This document shows positions 29,514 to 38,320 of a stretch of 64,000 nt of DNA, piece after piece; position 1 is the stretch's first letter, and each line of letters begins with the position of its first letter. The DNA comes from Limisphaerales bacterium (GTDB taxonomy: Bacteria; Verrucomicrobiota; Verrucomicrobiia; Limisphaerales; AAA164-E04): contig JAMASS010000005.1 of the NCBI GenBank assembly GCA_024761205.1, positions 124,001 through 188,000 of the forward strand, in the 5' to 3' direction. The position numbers were made by a program, and so were the translations under genes. Under the pieces are notes generated by a model. It was not told the origin of the DNA and ran no database searches. It was given only the letters and a program-made list of their open reading frames with translations.

Positions 29514-29665
29514 GGGAACCTCTGAACCAGTATCCGGTGTTCAGGTTCAAGGTGCAAAATTGGCGGCGCGCTGGCGGCGCCTCAAAAAGTCTGGCTTGCA
29601 GCGTCCGGGTGCCTGTGAGCCGCGCGCTGCAAGCCCTGCGGATGCGTTTGTTCAGAGCTTCCCTA
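29514..29665 (+). repeat. MITE-like repeat M1, copy 2
   Basis: Ends CTAGGGAACCTCTGAAC and, inverted, CTAGGGAAGCTCTGAAC match at 16 of 17 positions, bounding about 150 bp. Internal blocks TATCCGGTGTTCAGG, GTGCAAAATTGG and GTCTGGCTTGCAGCGTCCGG are shared with the copies at 18,341 and 34,080. It has no coding capacity. Confidence 0.75.
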
Positions 29666-29853
29666 GGCACCCGGGTCCGGCATTTGCCACAGATTTCACC
29701 GGAAAATCTCTTTGAAAAAAACAAGCCCGTGAGCACTTGAGGTGGGGCGAGAACATCAACGCGCGTCAAAAACCTCGAACCTTTATCAACTTACTCCGCA
29801 GCGGCGGGCAGAGACTGCCTCGCCTTTTGTCAGCGTTAAGTTCCGCAAGAATT

Positions 29854-30210
29854 TCAGGACTTGCCCTGTGATTCAAAAGACCGACCACAACCGCAGGTCT
29901 GCGCCGCATTCGGATTCTTGATCTTGAAGCCGCCACCCGAGAGATCATCCGAAAAATCCACCACGGCCCCTCGAAGGTAATTGAGGCTAAAACCGTCAAC
30001 CACCGCCTTCACTCCATCATATTCCACTACGGAATCACCCTCCCGGACTTCATCGAACACCATGCTGTATTGCATTCCCGAACAACCACCCTTCTCAACA
30101 AAAACCCGGAGCGGTTTACCCGCGTCTTCCGGCTTGTTGGCTTGCATGGACTTCACCTCAGCCGCTGCGGCTGAAGTCAATTCGATGACCTGTTGAAGCT
30201 CTGTTGACAT
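29854..30210 (-). CDS. A-type iron-sulfur cluster carrier (IscA/ErpA/HesB family)
   Basis: Intact, 118 residues. The three invariant cysteines are present: C43 (EKGGCSGMQY) and C106-G-C108 (QTCGCGRSF), the standard spacing. The N-terminal half has the LTSAAAAEVKSM start of the fold. The protein receives Fe-S clusters from the assembly scaffold and delivers them to apo-enzymes in the cytoplasm. Which of IscA, ErpA or SufA it replaces cannot be decided from one gene. It stands alone, transcribed towards a MITE copy. Its preservation next to broken genes marks it as essential here. Confidence 0.92.
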   Translation of the reverse strand: MSTELQQVIELTSAAAAEVKSMQANKPEDAGKPLRVFVEKGGCSGMQYSMVFDEVREGDSVVEYDGVKAVVDGFSLNYLRGAVVDFSDDLSGGGFKIKNPNAAQTCGCGRSFESQGKS

Positions 30211-30413
30211 CTCTCTTAGAAACTAGCAATCACCATTATCCGTGTCAAACGACATCCCTCCACTGCTTGACGCGAAAAAAGACTCTACAAAAGTCCTCAA
30301 GTCGCCCTCATCGGTAGCGAAACGAAGGAGCACGGAAATTCAAACGTTCACCCGACGTGGAGGAATAAAATGTTCCCAGCCCAACAGAATCTTGCCCTAT
30401 CCGGCCTCAATGC

Positions 30414-31403
30414 CTACATCAGCTTCATCTTGGGTAAGTCCTGCGAATCCACCAACCCAACCGGTTCGCCCTTGGCATTCACCACAATCAGATCATCTAT
30501 CGACTTCGTATCAAACAGCCTCAGAGCCTCCACTGCTAAGGCCGAGCCTTCAATGCGAATCGGATCACGGGTCATGACCTCTCGGAGCCGAAGGTGCAGG
30601 CTTTTTTCACTGTCGGTCATCAGACGCCGCAAATCGCCATCGGTAAATACTCCCACAAGGCGTCCGCGACCATCGGTGACACTTACACAGCCCGACTTGG
30701 CTTCACTCATGACAAACAAGGCATCCTTAACAGTCGCCATTTGCTTTACCGTGGGGTTTCGCGCTCCAGATCTCATGATGTCGCCAACCCGGAGCAACAG
30801 CGCCCTCCCGATCAATCCCGAAGGATGGTTTCGCGCAAAATCCTCCTTTTCAAAGCCGCGCGCCTTAAGCACAGCCATTGCCAAGGCGTCACCCATTGCC
30901 AGGGTCGCCGTCGTACTAGCTGTGGGCGCCAGATTGAACGGACAAGCTTCTGCGGGCACAGCCACGTTGAGAACAATATCGCTCGCCCTGGCCATGGTTG
31001 ATTTCGTCTTACCCGTGAAAGCGATCACTCGAACATCAAAACGCTTGATTGCCAGTAACAGCTGCAGCAGTTCCTCCGATTCTCCCGAGTAACTCAATAG
31101 GATGACCAGATCGCCATCATTCAGAATCCCGAGATCACCATGCAACGCATCGACACTGTCCAAAAAAACGCTGGTCGTCCCCGTACTAGTGAGCGTCGCC
31201 GCAATCTTTCGGCCAATATTGCCCGACTTTCCCACTCCCGCCACGACCACCTTGCCCCGCGATTCCACCGTCCTCACCACCAGGTCGACCGCTCGCTCAA
31301 ACGAGGCATTCAACTGAGATCGAACGGCTTCTAATCCAGCAATCTCAATATCGATGACACGTCTGGCTTCCCGCAAATAGCTCATGCCCGATAACGCTGC
31401 CAT
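30414..31403 (-). CDS. kdsD: Arabinose-5-phosphate isomerase (KpsF/GutQ/KdsD family)
   Basis: Intact, 329 residues. An N-terminal SIS domain (about 35-165; KVVVAGVGKSGNIGRKIAATL, LHGDLGILNDGDLVILLSYSGES, STTATLAMGDALA) carries the sugar-phosphate binding and catalytic residues, and NHPSGLIGR is the linker. Two CBS domains follow at about 200-329, including VTDGRGRLVGVFTDGDLRR and VNAKGEPVGLVDSQDLPKM. It interconverts ribulose 5-phosphate and arabinose 5-phosphate, the first step to KDO for lipopolysaccharide. The ATG at 31,403 is preferred over GTG 31,442 because GGTGAG precedes it at a suitable distance. kdsA, kdsB or kdsC are not adjacent. Retention implies that KDO-containing LPS is still made. 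Confidence 0.92.
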   Translation of the reverse strand: MAALSGMSYLREARRVIDIEIAGLEAVRSQLNASFERAVDLVVRTVESRGKVVVAGVGKSGNIGRKIAATLTSTGTTSVFLDSVDALHGDLGILNDGDLVILLSYSGESEELLQLLLAIKRFDVRVIAFTGKTKSTMARASDIVLNVAVPAEACPFNLAPTASTTATLAMGDALAMAVLKARGFEKEDFARNHPSGLIGRALLLRVGDIMRSGARNPTVKQMATVKDALFVMSEAKSGCVSVTDGRGRLVGVFTDGDLRRLMTDSEKSLHLRLREVMTRDPIRIEGSALAVEALRLFDTKSIDDLIVVNAKGEPVGLVDSQDLPKMKLM

Positions 31404-31529
31404 GTTCAACTCACCCCGACAATCCAAAGCCCGCCGCTTCACGAGAAACTTTGAACCTTAAACTCCGAAATTGGAACTCGGCACCTGAACCTTGAAACAT
31501 CCCCAGCATCAGGTCTGGCTTTCATTCAA

Positions 31530-33480
31530 AAACCGCGTCGAACGTTCGCTCACCTCGGCAATACTAAAGGGCATAGCTAAAACGCAGTTGATTCCATACG
31601 CCGCCAAGTCATCCGTCCTAATTTCGACAGTACCTTCCCAGTCATCAAAATAATAGGAATCTTCCGATTCAAATCGCGTGCTCCGCGCACGCTTGACTCC
31701 CAGCCACCTTGATATAAGGCATGGTCAAGTTAGTCATCACAACATCAAAACGATTCACGTCTTTCTCAAACGCACGGAGCGCATCTCGTGGATCATCAAA
31801 GGCTTCACAAGTACATCCGATACGATCCAGCAATCGTTCTCCCATCAAAAGCACCGAGCTTTGATGTCAATCAACAAAACCCGCTGTCCATTGCTGTGAA
31901 TAATCTTTCGGGATGGATTGGTTCGGCATCGATCTCCGGTCAAACGGATAAATAAACGGTAAACAGACTTCCTAATCCCTCTGTCGACTCGATCTCGATA
32001 CCGCCCTCGTGCTGCTCAATGATTCCGAGCGCAACGGATAGTCCCATGCCCGAGCCTTCACCGGGCTTCTTTGCGGTGAAAAACGGATCGAAGATGCCGC
32101 ACCTGAACGGTCGCAGAAATCCCTTCGCCAAAGTCCTGGATTCCGTTCCTGATGCAGCCCCGGCCCCGATCGACACAGCCGGACCTCGTCAACCTATCCA
32201 TTGTCCTCACAGCGCAACTTAAGATTAACCGACCGTTCTCCTTGTGATAAACTCTGGTATACATTTGTCGCCATATTGAGCAAAACCTGCTGCAATAACA
32301 TGTGATCGCCAAAAATCATCGGCAGACCTGGACCAATCTGAGTCTCAAAACGGATCGATGTGAGAATCACCGGTCGCAACAAACCAACGGCTTCCTTCAA
32401 AACCGAATTTAAGTTGATCAATTTCAATTTGAAACTCTCCTTCCGGCTAAACATCAAGATCTGCCGCACCAATTGCTTGCACCTATCGACCGCCTTCCAA
32501 TCTCGCTTGACGACACCCTGCACAGTCCTTCCAAAAGTTCATCTCGAAGCTACCCAAAAGCACCCATCAGCATGTTATTGAAACCCATGCGCCACCCCTC
32601 CCGCCAACATCCCAAGCACCTTATCTTTTTGGTTTGAATCAGTTGGGCCTGTAACTCCTTCAGCCCCGTCAGATCGCGCCATAACGACAACTCGCTCTTC
32701 CGACTTGAACTCCACGAGCACAAAACTCAAACCCATCGGAAACTCCCTGCCCGTGATATCCCGCACCGTGAGTCCGTGCCGTTGTTCGCCATCGCGCAAC
32801 CGCCTCACCAAGCCGTCCCACTCCGATTTCAAACCTAATATAAGAGTAAAAATACTCCTGGCCAAAATTGAATGCCGCTGTCCTCGAACGTGGTAGTCTC
32901 CATTTGGTTGCACTTCAAAACATTGTCCGCGCGATCCACCGTGAGAGCCGCGTCAAAAACAACATTGAGCACGATGCGTAAATACGCTTCATTTGCCGCA
33001 GCGCCAATTCGGATTCGTAACGCAGGGTATATCGCGCACCACTGCGACCAGCTGCTGCGTCGGCAGTAGGGTAGAAGTGATCACGGCATGGGATATCGTC
33101 CCATCCGCACACTTCAATCGACGAGTCTTCAATAGGTTTTCCCTGCCGAAGCGGCTCAAACTCAATGGTTCCGCTCGAATATCCTCTTCCACAACCACCA
33201 CCTTCAACTGCGCAAACTTATCAACCAAATACCCGCACATCTCAATGGTACTAAGATTCGGTTTCAAATGGTCTCCATGAACATCAGACAAGATGATTCC
33301 GTCACTCACTTCATTGTACAAAGACCGATAGCGCAGCCCCCTATCCCGCAACTTCGCCGTATTCTCACAGATGCCATAAAGACGGCCTCTATCTGATGTA
33401 ATCCGGCACACATTAATGCGGAGATAACTTATACCACCGACTCAGCACACATATTCGGCACTATGTCATTGTCCGATTGC
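31530..33480 (-). pseudogene. Hybrid PAS sensor histidine kinase with receiver domain, broken
   Basis: On the minus strand, from high to low coordinates: a PAS domain (33,411-32,989; DRGLRYRSLYNEVSDGIILSD), a second PAS-like end (32,913-32,640; RDGEQRHGLTVRDITGREFP, GMSFVLVEFKSEERV), the H-box region (KVLGMLAGGVAHGFQ, where AHDF is expected), the dimerisation/HATPase N-box (LLRPVILTSIRFETQ, QQVLLNMATN), the G-boxes (IFDPFFTAKKPGEGSGMGLSVALGI), then a receiver domain (GCTCEAFDDPRDALRAF, DVVMTNLTMPY). The phospho-accepting Asp region of the receiver reads VMTNLTMP where D-x-x-MP is expected. There are at least five frameshifts. The target pathway is unknown. Confidence 0.75.
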
Positions 33481-33905
33481 AGCGATTGGAAAAAAGTAAC
33501 ATTCCTACGCACAGCCATTGGAAAGACCACCGAGTCGATCAAAATCCAAGCGATCCGCCTTTTATTAACTCAAACCAGACGCAACGCCATCCCCGCCGTC
33601 GCTAGTTAAATCAACATGGAGATGATTAATAGACTGAGTGTGACAGAATGCCTTTCATCTCCATCAAACGATAAATAGAAACAGACATCAATCCGGAACT
33701 TTTTTGAGCCCTCAAAACAAATAAGCCCCCTTAAAGGTAGGGGGGAAATGTCTGCACGAACGAATCCCAATCCACAATCGGTCAACAACTAAACTGACGA
33801 TTCACGAGGACGGTGGTTTTCACCCGCCCACAACACCCTCCCATGCAATCCATCAATTTAGCTTGCCATCCATGTCTGAACGTGCATAATTCCCCGACTT
33901 AGAAT
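33481..33905. other. Stretch without recognisable gene, upstream of tRNA-Sec
   Basis: No convincing ORF. A C/G-run pair, CCCCC (33,726-33,731) and GGGGG (33,740-33,746), could form a short hairpin. No promoter could be assigned with confidence. Confidence 0.3.
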
Positions 33906-33909
33906 CGCT

Positions 33910-34006
33910 GGAGAGTGAAGAGTGGCTGGTGTCCTCCGCGGTCTTCAAAACCGTTGTTGGTCTGTTCCACAGGCCAAGGTGGGTTCGATTCCTACCTTCT
34001 CCGCCA
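33910..34006 (+). tRNA. selC: tRNA-Sec (anticodon UCA), selenocysteine
   Basis: 97 bases with an encoded CCA end. The anticodon loop CTTCAAA carries TCA and is closed by CGGT/ACCG. A long variable arm pairs TTGGTCTG with CAGGCCAA around TTCCA, as in selenocysteine tRNA. The T-arm GTGGG TTCGATT CCTAC is canonical. The acceptor stem starts GGAGAG and pairs with TTCTCC, including a G-U wobble at the sixth pair; the seventh position is mismatched. Together UCA, the 8-bp variable stem and the extended acceptor/T-stem identify tRNA-Sec. None of selA, selB or selD lies in the window. The 3' end serves as an integration target (see 40,319-40,339). Confidence 0.92.
33986..34006 (+). other. Left attachment site (attL-like), 3' end of tRNA-Sec
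   Basis: The last 21 bases of the tRNA, from the T-loop to CCA, recur at 40,319-40,339 with a single T/C difference. Integration at the 3' end of a tRNA gene, leaving a direct repeat at the far end of the insert, is the normal mark of tyrosine-recombinase islands. Confidence 0.65.
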
Positions 34007-34079
34007 TTATTTAGGCGTCCTCCCCCATGATCTCTTCACTTATCACTTCAACCAGTATTTCAAATCTTGCGGAGACTAC

Positions 34080-34300
34080 GGAACCTTTGAACCAAGTATC
34101 CGGCGTTCAGTCTCAAGGCGCAAAATTGCCGCACGCTAGCGGTGCCCCAAAAGTCTGGCATGGCAATGCCCGGGCGCCTGCAAGCCACGCCACTCCTTCG
34201 TGTCCGCCTCGTCAATAGTAAACCCTTCGCCGAACGCCTCGCAACTCGCGCGCTGCAAAAGCCCTGCAGATGCACTCTGTGCTGGTTCAGGGGTGCCCCA
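34080..34300 (+). repeat. MITE-like repeat M1, copy 3 (longest)
   Basis: About 221 bases between GGAACCTTTGAACCAAG and an inverted end GGGGCACCCCTGAACC. It shares TATCCGGCGTTCAG, AAGGCGCAAAATTGCCG, CCCAAAAGTCTGGC and CGCGCGCTGCAAAAGCCCTG with copy 2, but contains an extra internal block of about 60 bases (near 34,190-34,250). It lies just inside the left end of the selC island. Confidence 0.7.
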
Positions 34301-34745
34301 GTGTTTCCTATAGGCCTCCTATTATAGAGTATGCCATCTTTCCGGGACAACCCACAGGGACTCGGAATATCAAAATTGACTCAACCACCTCCGCGACTCA
34401 TTCCAAAAAATAACCGGTTAGCAGAACACACTTTTTATGGCGCAGAGGATAGAATAAAAAGTGTCCATGTACCAAGTTGAGCACCAAAACAACCCTTCGA
34501 AAATTTTCTTGAAAGGTTCAGCAATTTCGAGACGTATACTGAGCTGAAGCTCTTTCTAAGTACACTCCGCAATTAAAAACCTAATTATCGACGGGAGCGG
34601 ATCAATTTTTAGCCAAACATTTTCCTCTAGCAAAATATATCGGCGCCAGCGTTTCACATGTTGTAGATTTGCGTTAGCTCAAAACAATCTTGGTCCATAT
34701 AAAATCACCGTTTAAATAGCTATTTTCCCTAATACACGCGCTACC
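34301..34745. other. A+T-rich stretch without recognisable gene
   Basis: The sequence changes visibly to a more A+T-rich composition inside the island. No ORF with protein character was seen. A T/A-rich segment near 34,700-34,735 could hold the promoter of the gene starting at 34,746, but no box is clear enough to call. Confidence 0.35.
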
Positions 34746-35209
34746 ATGCCATTAACCAACGATACCTCCTCCATGCGAGGATATCATGATTCAGTCCCAA
34801 GACGAATCCGTCCAAAGAAAACGAGTAAACCACCAGAAATCTCCCATGACATAAAAATTCTTAAGCCCCTTGTTTTATATTTAAATCTTTTGGAACGTGC
34901 CGGAAAGAGCAAAAAGTTGTCACTTGAGTTGCACAGCCGAGTTCAAAATCTAGTAAAACCCATCACGCAGGCGACTCAAAATGGTCTCAAATTACTCGCT
35001 ACTGAACTCAATACAACAACCGATAAACATTTGAAAAACGATATAAAGAAACTAAGTTCCTCCGTTAATAAAAGTAAAACGAGGATTGCGAGCCTAATCA
35101 AAGTGCAGATGAGCTTCCAGAGAGGCTAAATGAGGTTGTCACAAGTAGCGACAAAAAAATTAAAAGACTTGAAAAATCGCTAACCACCGAGTTGGTGAAA
35201 GAACAGTAA
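34746..35209 (+). pseudogene. Hypothetical lysine-rich coiled-coil protein, one frameshift
   Basis: The first frame (127 codons to 35,129) is lysine- and serine-rich and mostly helical after residue 40 (LVLYLNLLERAGKSKKLSLE, LKNDIKKLSSSVNKSKTRI). A base change near 35,110 ends it. In the other frame the coiled coil continues ERLNEVVTSSDKKIKRLEK, SLTTELVKEQ and stops at 35,209, where the stop overlaps the next ATG (TAATG). The joined protein of about 154 residues belongs to no family I know. Its base composition is unlike the flanking chromosome. It may be a cargo gene of the selC island. Confidence 0.45.
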
Positions 35210-35385
35210 TGATGGAGATCTGCCTTGCTTTAGCAAAAGAAGGCAAGCTCGATGAATCCAATGGCATCTTCATTTTTCAAGCACTTTTTCGTCCGACAAC
35301 TACAAGACTTGTAAAGGAAAACATGATACTTGCCTCCATGCTCGATCTCGCGATGAGAATGACACAGGACAGCAAGAAACCCTGA
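35209..35385 (+). CDS. Small hypothetical protein, translationally coupled to the preceding gene
   Basis: 58 codons starting MMEICLALAKEGKLDESNGI and continuing as predicted helices (FIFQALFRPTTTRLVKEN, MILASMLDLAMRMTQDSKKP). Start and upstream stop share TAATG, which indicates co-translation with the coiled-coil gene. No family is recognised; the short length and charged-hydrophobic pattern would suit a small partner protein. Confidence 0.4.
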   Translation: MMEICLALAKEGKLDESNGIFIFQALFRPTTTRLVKENMILASMLDLAMRMTQDSKKP

Positions 35386-35886
35386 ACATCAAAAATCGGT
35401 AATGCCCCATAAAGCAAGGGAGGAATTAATAAGTGCTCGGATTTATGTCTAAATTATAAATTTGTTCGCTCTTTCAGTTTGAAAAGCTCTTCCAGGCTTT
35501 CGCTTTGCTAGGCGGGGATCCTCCAAACTGGGATAATAAGCCCAAGGGCTCCAAAGCCAAAGCTGAAAAGCAACAATTTTGAGATTCTCAAATGAAGCAG
35601 TGAATTTACCGACCGTTAGCCTCGCATTAGTTCGAACATACCTCATCGGTCACGAGCATAGAATAGTGAGGCAAACATGGATTGCTGCTATGGGCCGAAT
35701 GTGGCAGCAGAAGCGAAGCGACAAAAAGCAAAATTGTTGGACTCTGATTTTGGAATCATGGCTATTACGTATTCGACATCCTGAGGCTCAAAGCCGCGAA
35801 TGGCCTGGTTCGTCAATAGGAGCTTTTCGACCATTTGCATGAATCTTTTCCTAACGGTTCTTCACGCAGATTAGGAGTTTGCTGAA
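35386..35886. other. Stretch without recognisable gene inside the selC island
   Basis: Only ORFs of about 65-87 codons without protein character. No repeat or RNA was identified. Confidence 0.35.
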
Positions 35887-36496
35887 TTAGACAGTCGCTT
35901 TTTGACCATGCTTAAGATAGTATCGAGGAATACAGATGTTTGATCCAAAATTGTTATCATGTCCAATAAACATGCTGACCCACAAGTCGCTGTACAAGAA
36001 ACGATGTGTGCCGCCAACAGAAAAATATGATGATTTTGCAAACGGTACCCAGGTATCTCGGTTCAGCGTGTGACCGAACATTGGAATGGTGTGTGCAGTA
36101 TGTTCTGTCTTAAAAATCACAACTGCGGGAAATCTAGAGTCCACGCTACGCTACCGCAGATATATTTTTGAAAGGATGGAGCAAAAGCCTTGAGACCATT
36201 TGCTAGTTCCGTGACGATGCCAATTAGCTCCCGTAGCTTCCAAAATATCTGCATGGTGCTTCAGTCTATCCCAAGCGAATCTGTTTTGGTGGCTGATTCC
36301 TACAACCCGATTCATCTCCGAATAGGTTATGTTTTTTGGGATGAAAGCGGGCGGCAGCGGTTCGCAAGGCAACGTACACACAACAATCTGTCTGACTGTT
36401 TTGGTATGTGTAAAGATAGCTAATCACAGAATATTTTAGATCGCCAATTTTGAATTTCCATGTTTGTGCTCCTTTGATATAATTATTTTTCTTCAC
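35887..36496 (-). pseudogene. Unrecognised conserved-looking protein, broken
   Basis: Three overlapping minus-strand frames carry consecutive protein-like pieces: ALRTAAARFHPKKHNLFG, YSEMNRVVGI with NRFAWDRLKHHADILEATGA, then KTEHTAHTIPMFGHTLNRDTW, SYFSVGGTHRFLYSDLWVSM, FIGHDNNFGSNICIPRYYL. The H(T)xxMFGHTLNxDxWxP and HDxNFG elements look like a conserved enzyme core, possibly papain-like or peptidase-like (His-containing beta strand after a hydrophobic strand). I cannot name the family. At least two frameshifts are present. It lies in the A+T-richer half of the island. Confidence 0.4.
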
Positions 36497-36549
36497 TGCC
36501 AGGAGATCACCGACTCAAATACACGACTAAAGAAACTGCTAATGTCCGA

Positions 36550-36747
36550 CTAGTAGAATTTATTTTTTACAATCACATATCCAAGAATATCTTCGTCCGA
36601 GAGCGAGCTCAGCTTGTCATCATTCTTTGGATTCCGTCTGAAGAATCTGATCCTTTTTAATATCGCTAGGCGTTCGAGGTGCAATCGACGAAGCACTTTA
36701 TCTTCCTCATGAAAATTTCGGGATTCGCTGAGGCGTTTGATTGCCAT
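36550..36747 (-). CDS. Small hypothetical protein
   Basis: 65 codons from ATG 36,747, preceded by GCGAGGGC. Very basic and charged (KRLSESRNFHEEDKVLRRLH, LERLAILKRIRFFRRNPKND) with an acidic end (LSSLSDEDILGYVIVKN). The pattern could be a DNA- or RNA-binding helix bundle. No family recognised; it may be a fragment. Confidence 0.3.
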   Translation of the reverse strand: MAIKRLSESRNFHEEDKVLRRLHLERLAILKRIRFFRRNPKNDDKLSSLSDEDILGYVIVKNKFY

Positions 36748-36946
36748 GCCCTCGCACTAAGGCGAGGAATCTGAGAACAGATGCAACGAAAGGGCCCTAA
36801 GGTTGGAAACTCGTTCTCAAAGAATTCGAGAAGGTGGTTCGGTAACGATCAGCCTCGGCTTCTCAGTCACCGAAGCTAAACGAGCGAACTTTACCATTAA
36901 TCCCTCCTTGCTTCTTTTGCACTCACCGCGTCGATTATATTCGCCT

Positions 36947-37141
36947 TTATTCGTAGATAATCCGACGCCGAGGTTTCCGGGACCGTTCATGGCATTTGCG
37001 AAGCACAACTAAGTAATCGGGGATTTCGTAACTTACCGGAAGCGAACTCTCACCTTTCGCGTCTGGCTGGTCAGCAACGACCTTCTTCGCGAAGTTCGCC
37101 TTCCGTTGATCAAATAGCATCGTTGCCTTGGCCGATGACAT
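36947..37141 (-). CDS. Small hypothetical protein or fragment
   Basis: 64 codons from ATG 37,141 (SSAKATMLFDQRKANFAKKV, SLPVSYEIPDYLVVLRK). Further protein-like pieces upstream on the same strand (YGVSYKKVMVRGYTSPKRAM, TSATAIFDGEEISHEEG, near 37,270-37,390) lie in another frame, so this may be the end of a larger broken gene divergent from the ubiquitin-like operon. I do not recognise it. Confidence 0.25.
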   Translation of the reverse strand: MSSAKATMLFDQRKANFAKKVVADQPDAKGESSLPVSYEIPDYLVVLRKCHERSRKPRRRIIYE

Positions 37142-37616
37142 AAGATTGCTATGCGATCAAGTAAGTGCTTCGGAAGAACAACACATAGCCCCAAAACTAA
37201 AGCAATCCTGATTTTCGGGACCGAAGAAATGCGAGATACTTACGAAGTTTCTACCCTTCCTCATGGGAAATCTCTTCGCCATCGAAAATAGCAGTGGCTG
37301 ATGTCTTCGCCCCTTTCTCGGCCATAGCCCTCTTAGGGGACGTGTATCCGCGCACCATCACTTTCTTATACGAGACTCCGTAGAACTCAACGAATTTGTT
37401 CAAAAAAGGAGGTGAAGGTCTTTTGATCTTACTCCATTCTCAAGGTGACTGGGGATGGGGATTTGAAATCTCCGTTGTCTTTTCGACGGCTTGTAGGGTC
37501 AGTTGCTTCTTCTTGTGTTTTGTTTGAGGAACTTGCCTAAGTTGACCATCAAGCAATTAACAGACAGAGCTTGATTCGATCAGTGAACTGCGAAAATAGA
37601 GTATACACAGGAATCG

Positions 37617-37923
37617 TTGAGGAAAATCTTCGAGGAGATTGCTGACCTGAAGAATACGCGCGTTTTGGTAAGCGACCGCCACACTGCTGCGGATACCACA
37701 TTCGCGTCAATGGCGACCGACTCGTCGTTGATTCGCCTTGCGTCAGTAACCGGCGGTCGAATTTTGAACTGGCTGGACCAGCCACCTCCCGACGATCACA
37801 CGCTTCGTGTTAAAACGCAGGACATTACCCCGTAGAAATTGGACTCGACGAAAAGGTTGATATCCGCACTCTCTTGGCGTGGAGAAATTTAAAGCCCTAC
37901 CTCGAAACCAAACGGAAGGCTAA
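37617..37923 (+). pseudogene. Multiubiquitin-domain protein, first gene of a bacterial ubiquitin-like operon, frameshifted
   Basis: Pieces in three frames: EEYARFGKRPPHC, YHIRVNGDRLVVDSPCV, VTGGRIL, HTLRVKTQDITP, VEIGLDEKVDIRT, then GVEKFKALPRNQTEG and stop at 37,921-37,923. The Y-x-I-R-V-N-x-x-x-x-V-V-D start, the TG-x-x-I-L helix, the LDEKVD strand and the closing KxLPRxQTEG are the hallmarks of the prokaryotic multiubiquitin domain, a beta-grasp fold. Only one domain is present. In intact systems this protein is the ubiquitin-like modifier conjugated by the E1 and E2 encoded downstream. Three frameshifts are visible. The E2 gene begins three bases later. Confidence 0.75.
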
Positions 37924-37925
37924 GA

Positions 37926-38320
37926 ATAAGGCCTCGCAAAGAATTCAATCCCCTCCCAATAGACGAGCAATTCCTAATGGAATTTGGTTGGAAGTGGGAA
38001 ACAGTCATCGACAGTTCTAGTGGATCGTGATTCATGTTTTCGAAACACCAGAAGGATACGATCATTACCTCGTAACAGTAGCAATTCGTCTCGGATACCC
38101 CGAGAGTCAGTTGAATATGGTCTACTTCTTTTCTCACCTAACGAGGAAAGACGGTATCCCAATTGGTGCGACCCAAGTACATCAGCAGATTGACGGAAAG
38201 GGATATCAACGATGGTCGCGACACCGAAGTATGGCAAACCCTTGGAATCCCAAAGGGGACAATTTGGAAAGCTATGTTATCCTGGTCGAAGACTGATTGG
38301 AGCGGGAGCTTGCCGAATGA
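37926..38320 (+). pseudogene. Prokaryotic E2-like (UBC-fold) conjugating enzyme, broken
   Basis: Frame 1 from 37,926 reads RPRKEFNPLPIDEQFLMEFG, WKWETVIDSSS; the start codon position is ATA, apparently a mutated ATG. The next frame carries WIVIHVFETPEGYDHYLVTV, AIRLGYPESQLNMVYFFSHL, RKDGIPIGATQVHQQIDGKG, YQRWSRHRSMANPWNPKGDN and LESYVILVED. A TGG-to-TGA stop then precedes LERELAE and the ancestral TGA at 38,318. The P-GYP-xxQLDM-YF, QxIDGxxxQRWSRHR and NPWxPxxDNLE signatures identify the bacterial E2 'family E' of ubiquitin-like operons. The stop overlaps the E1 start as ATGA. One frameshift, one nonsense codon and one start mutation inactivate it. Confidence 0.8.

Noticed and set aside
30370..31092. 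240-codon plus-strand ORF
   Set aside because: Antisense to the intact kdsD gene.
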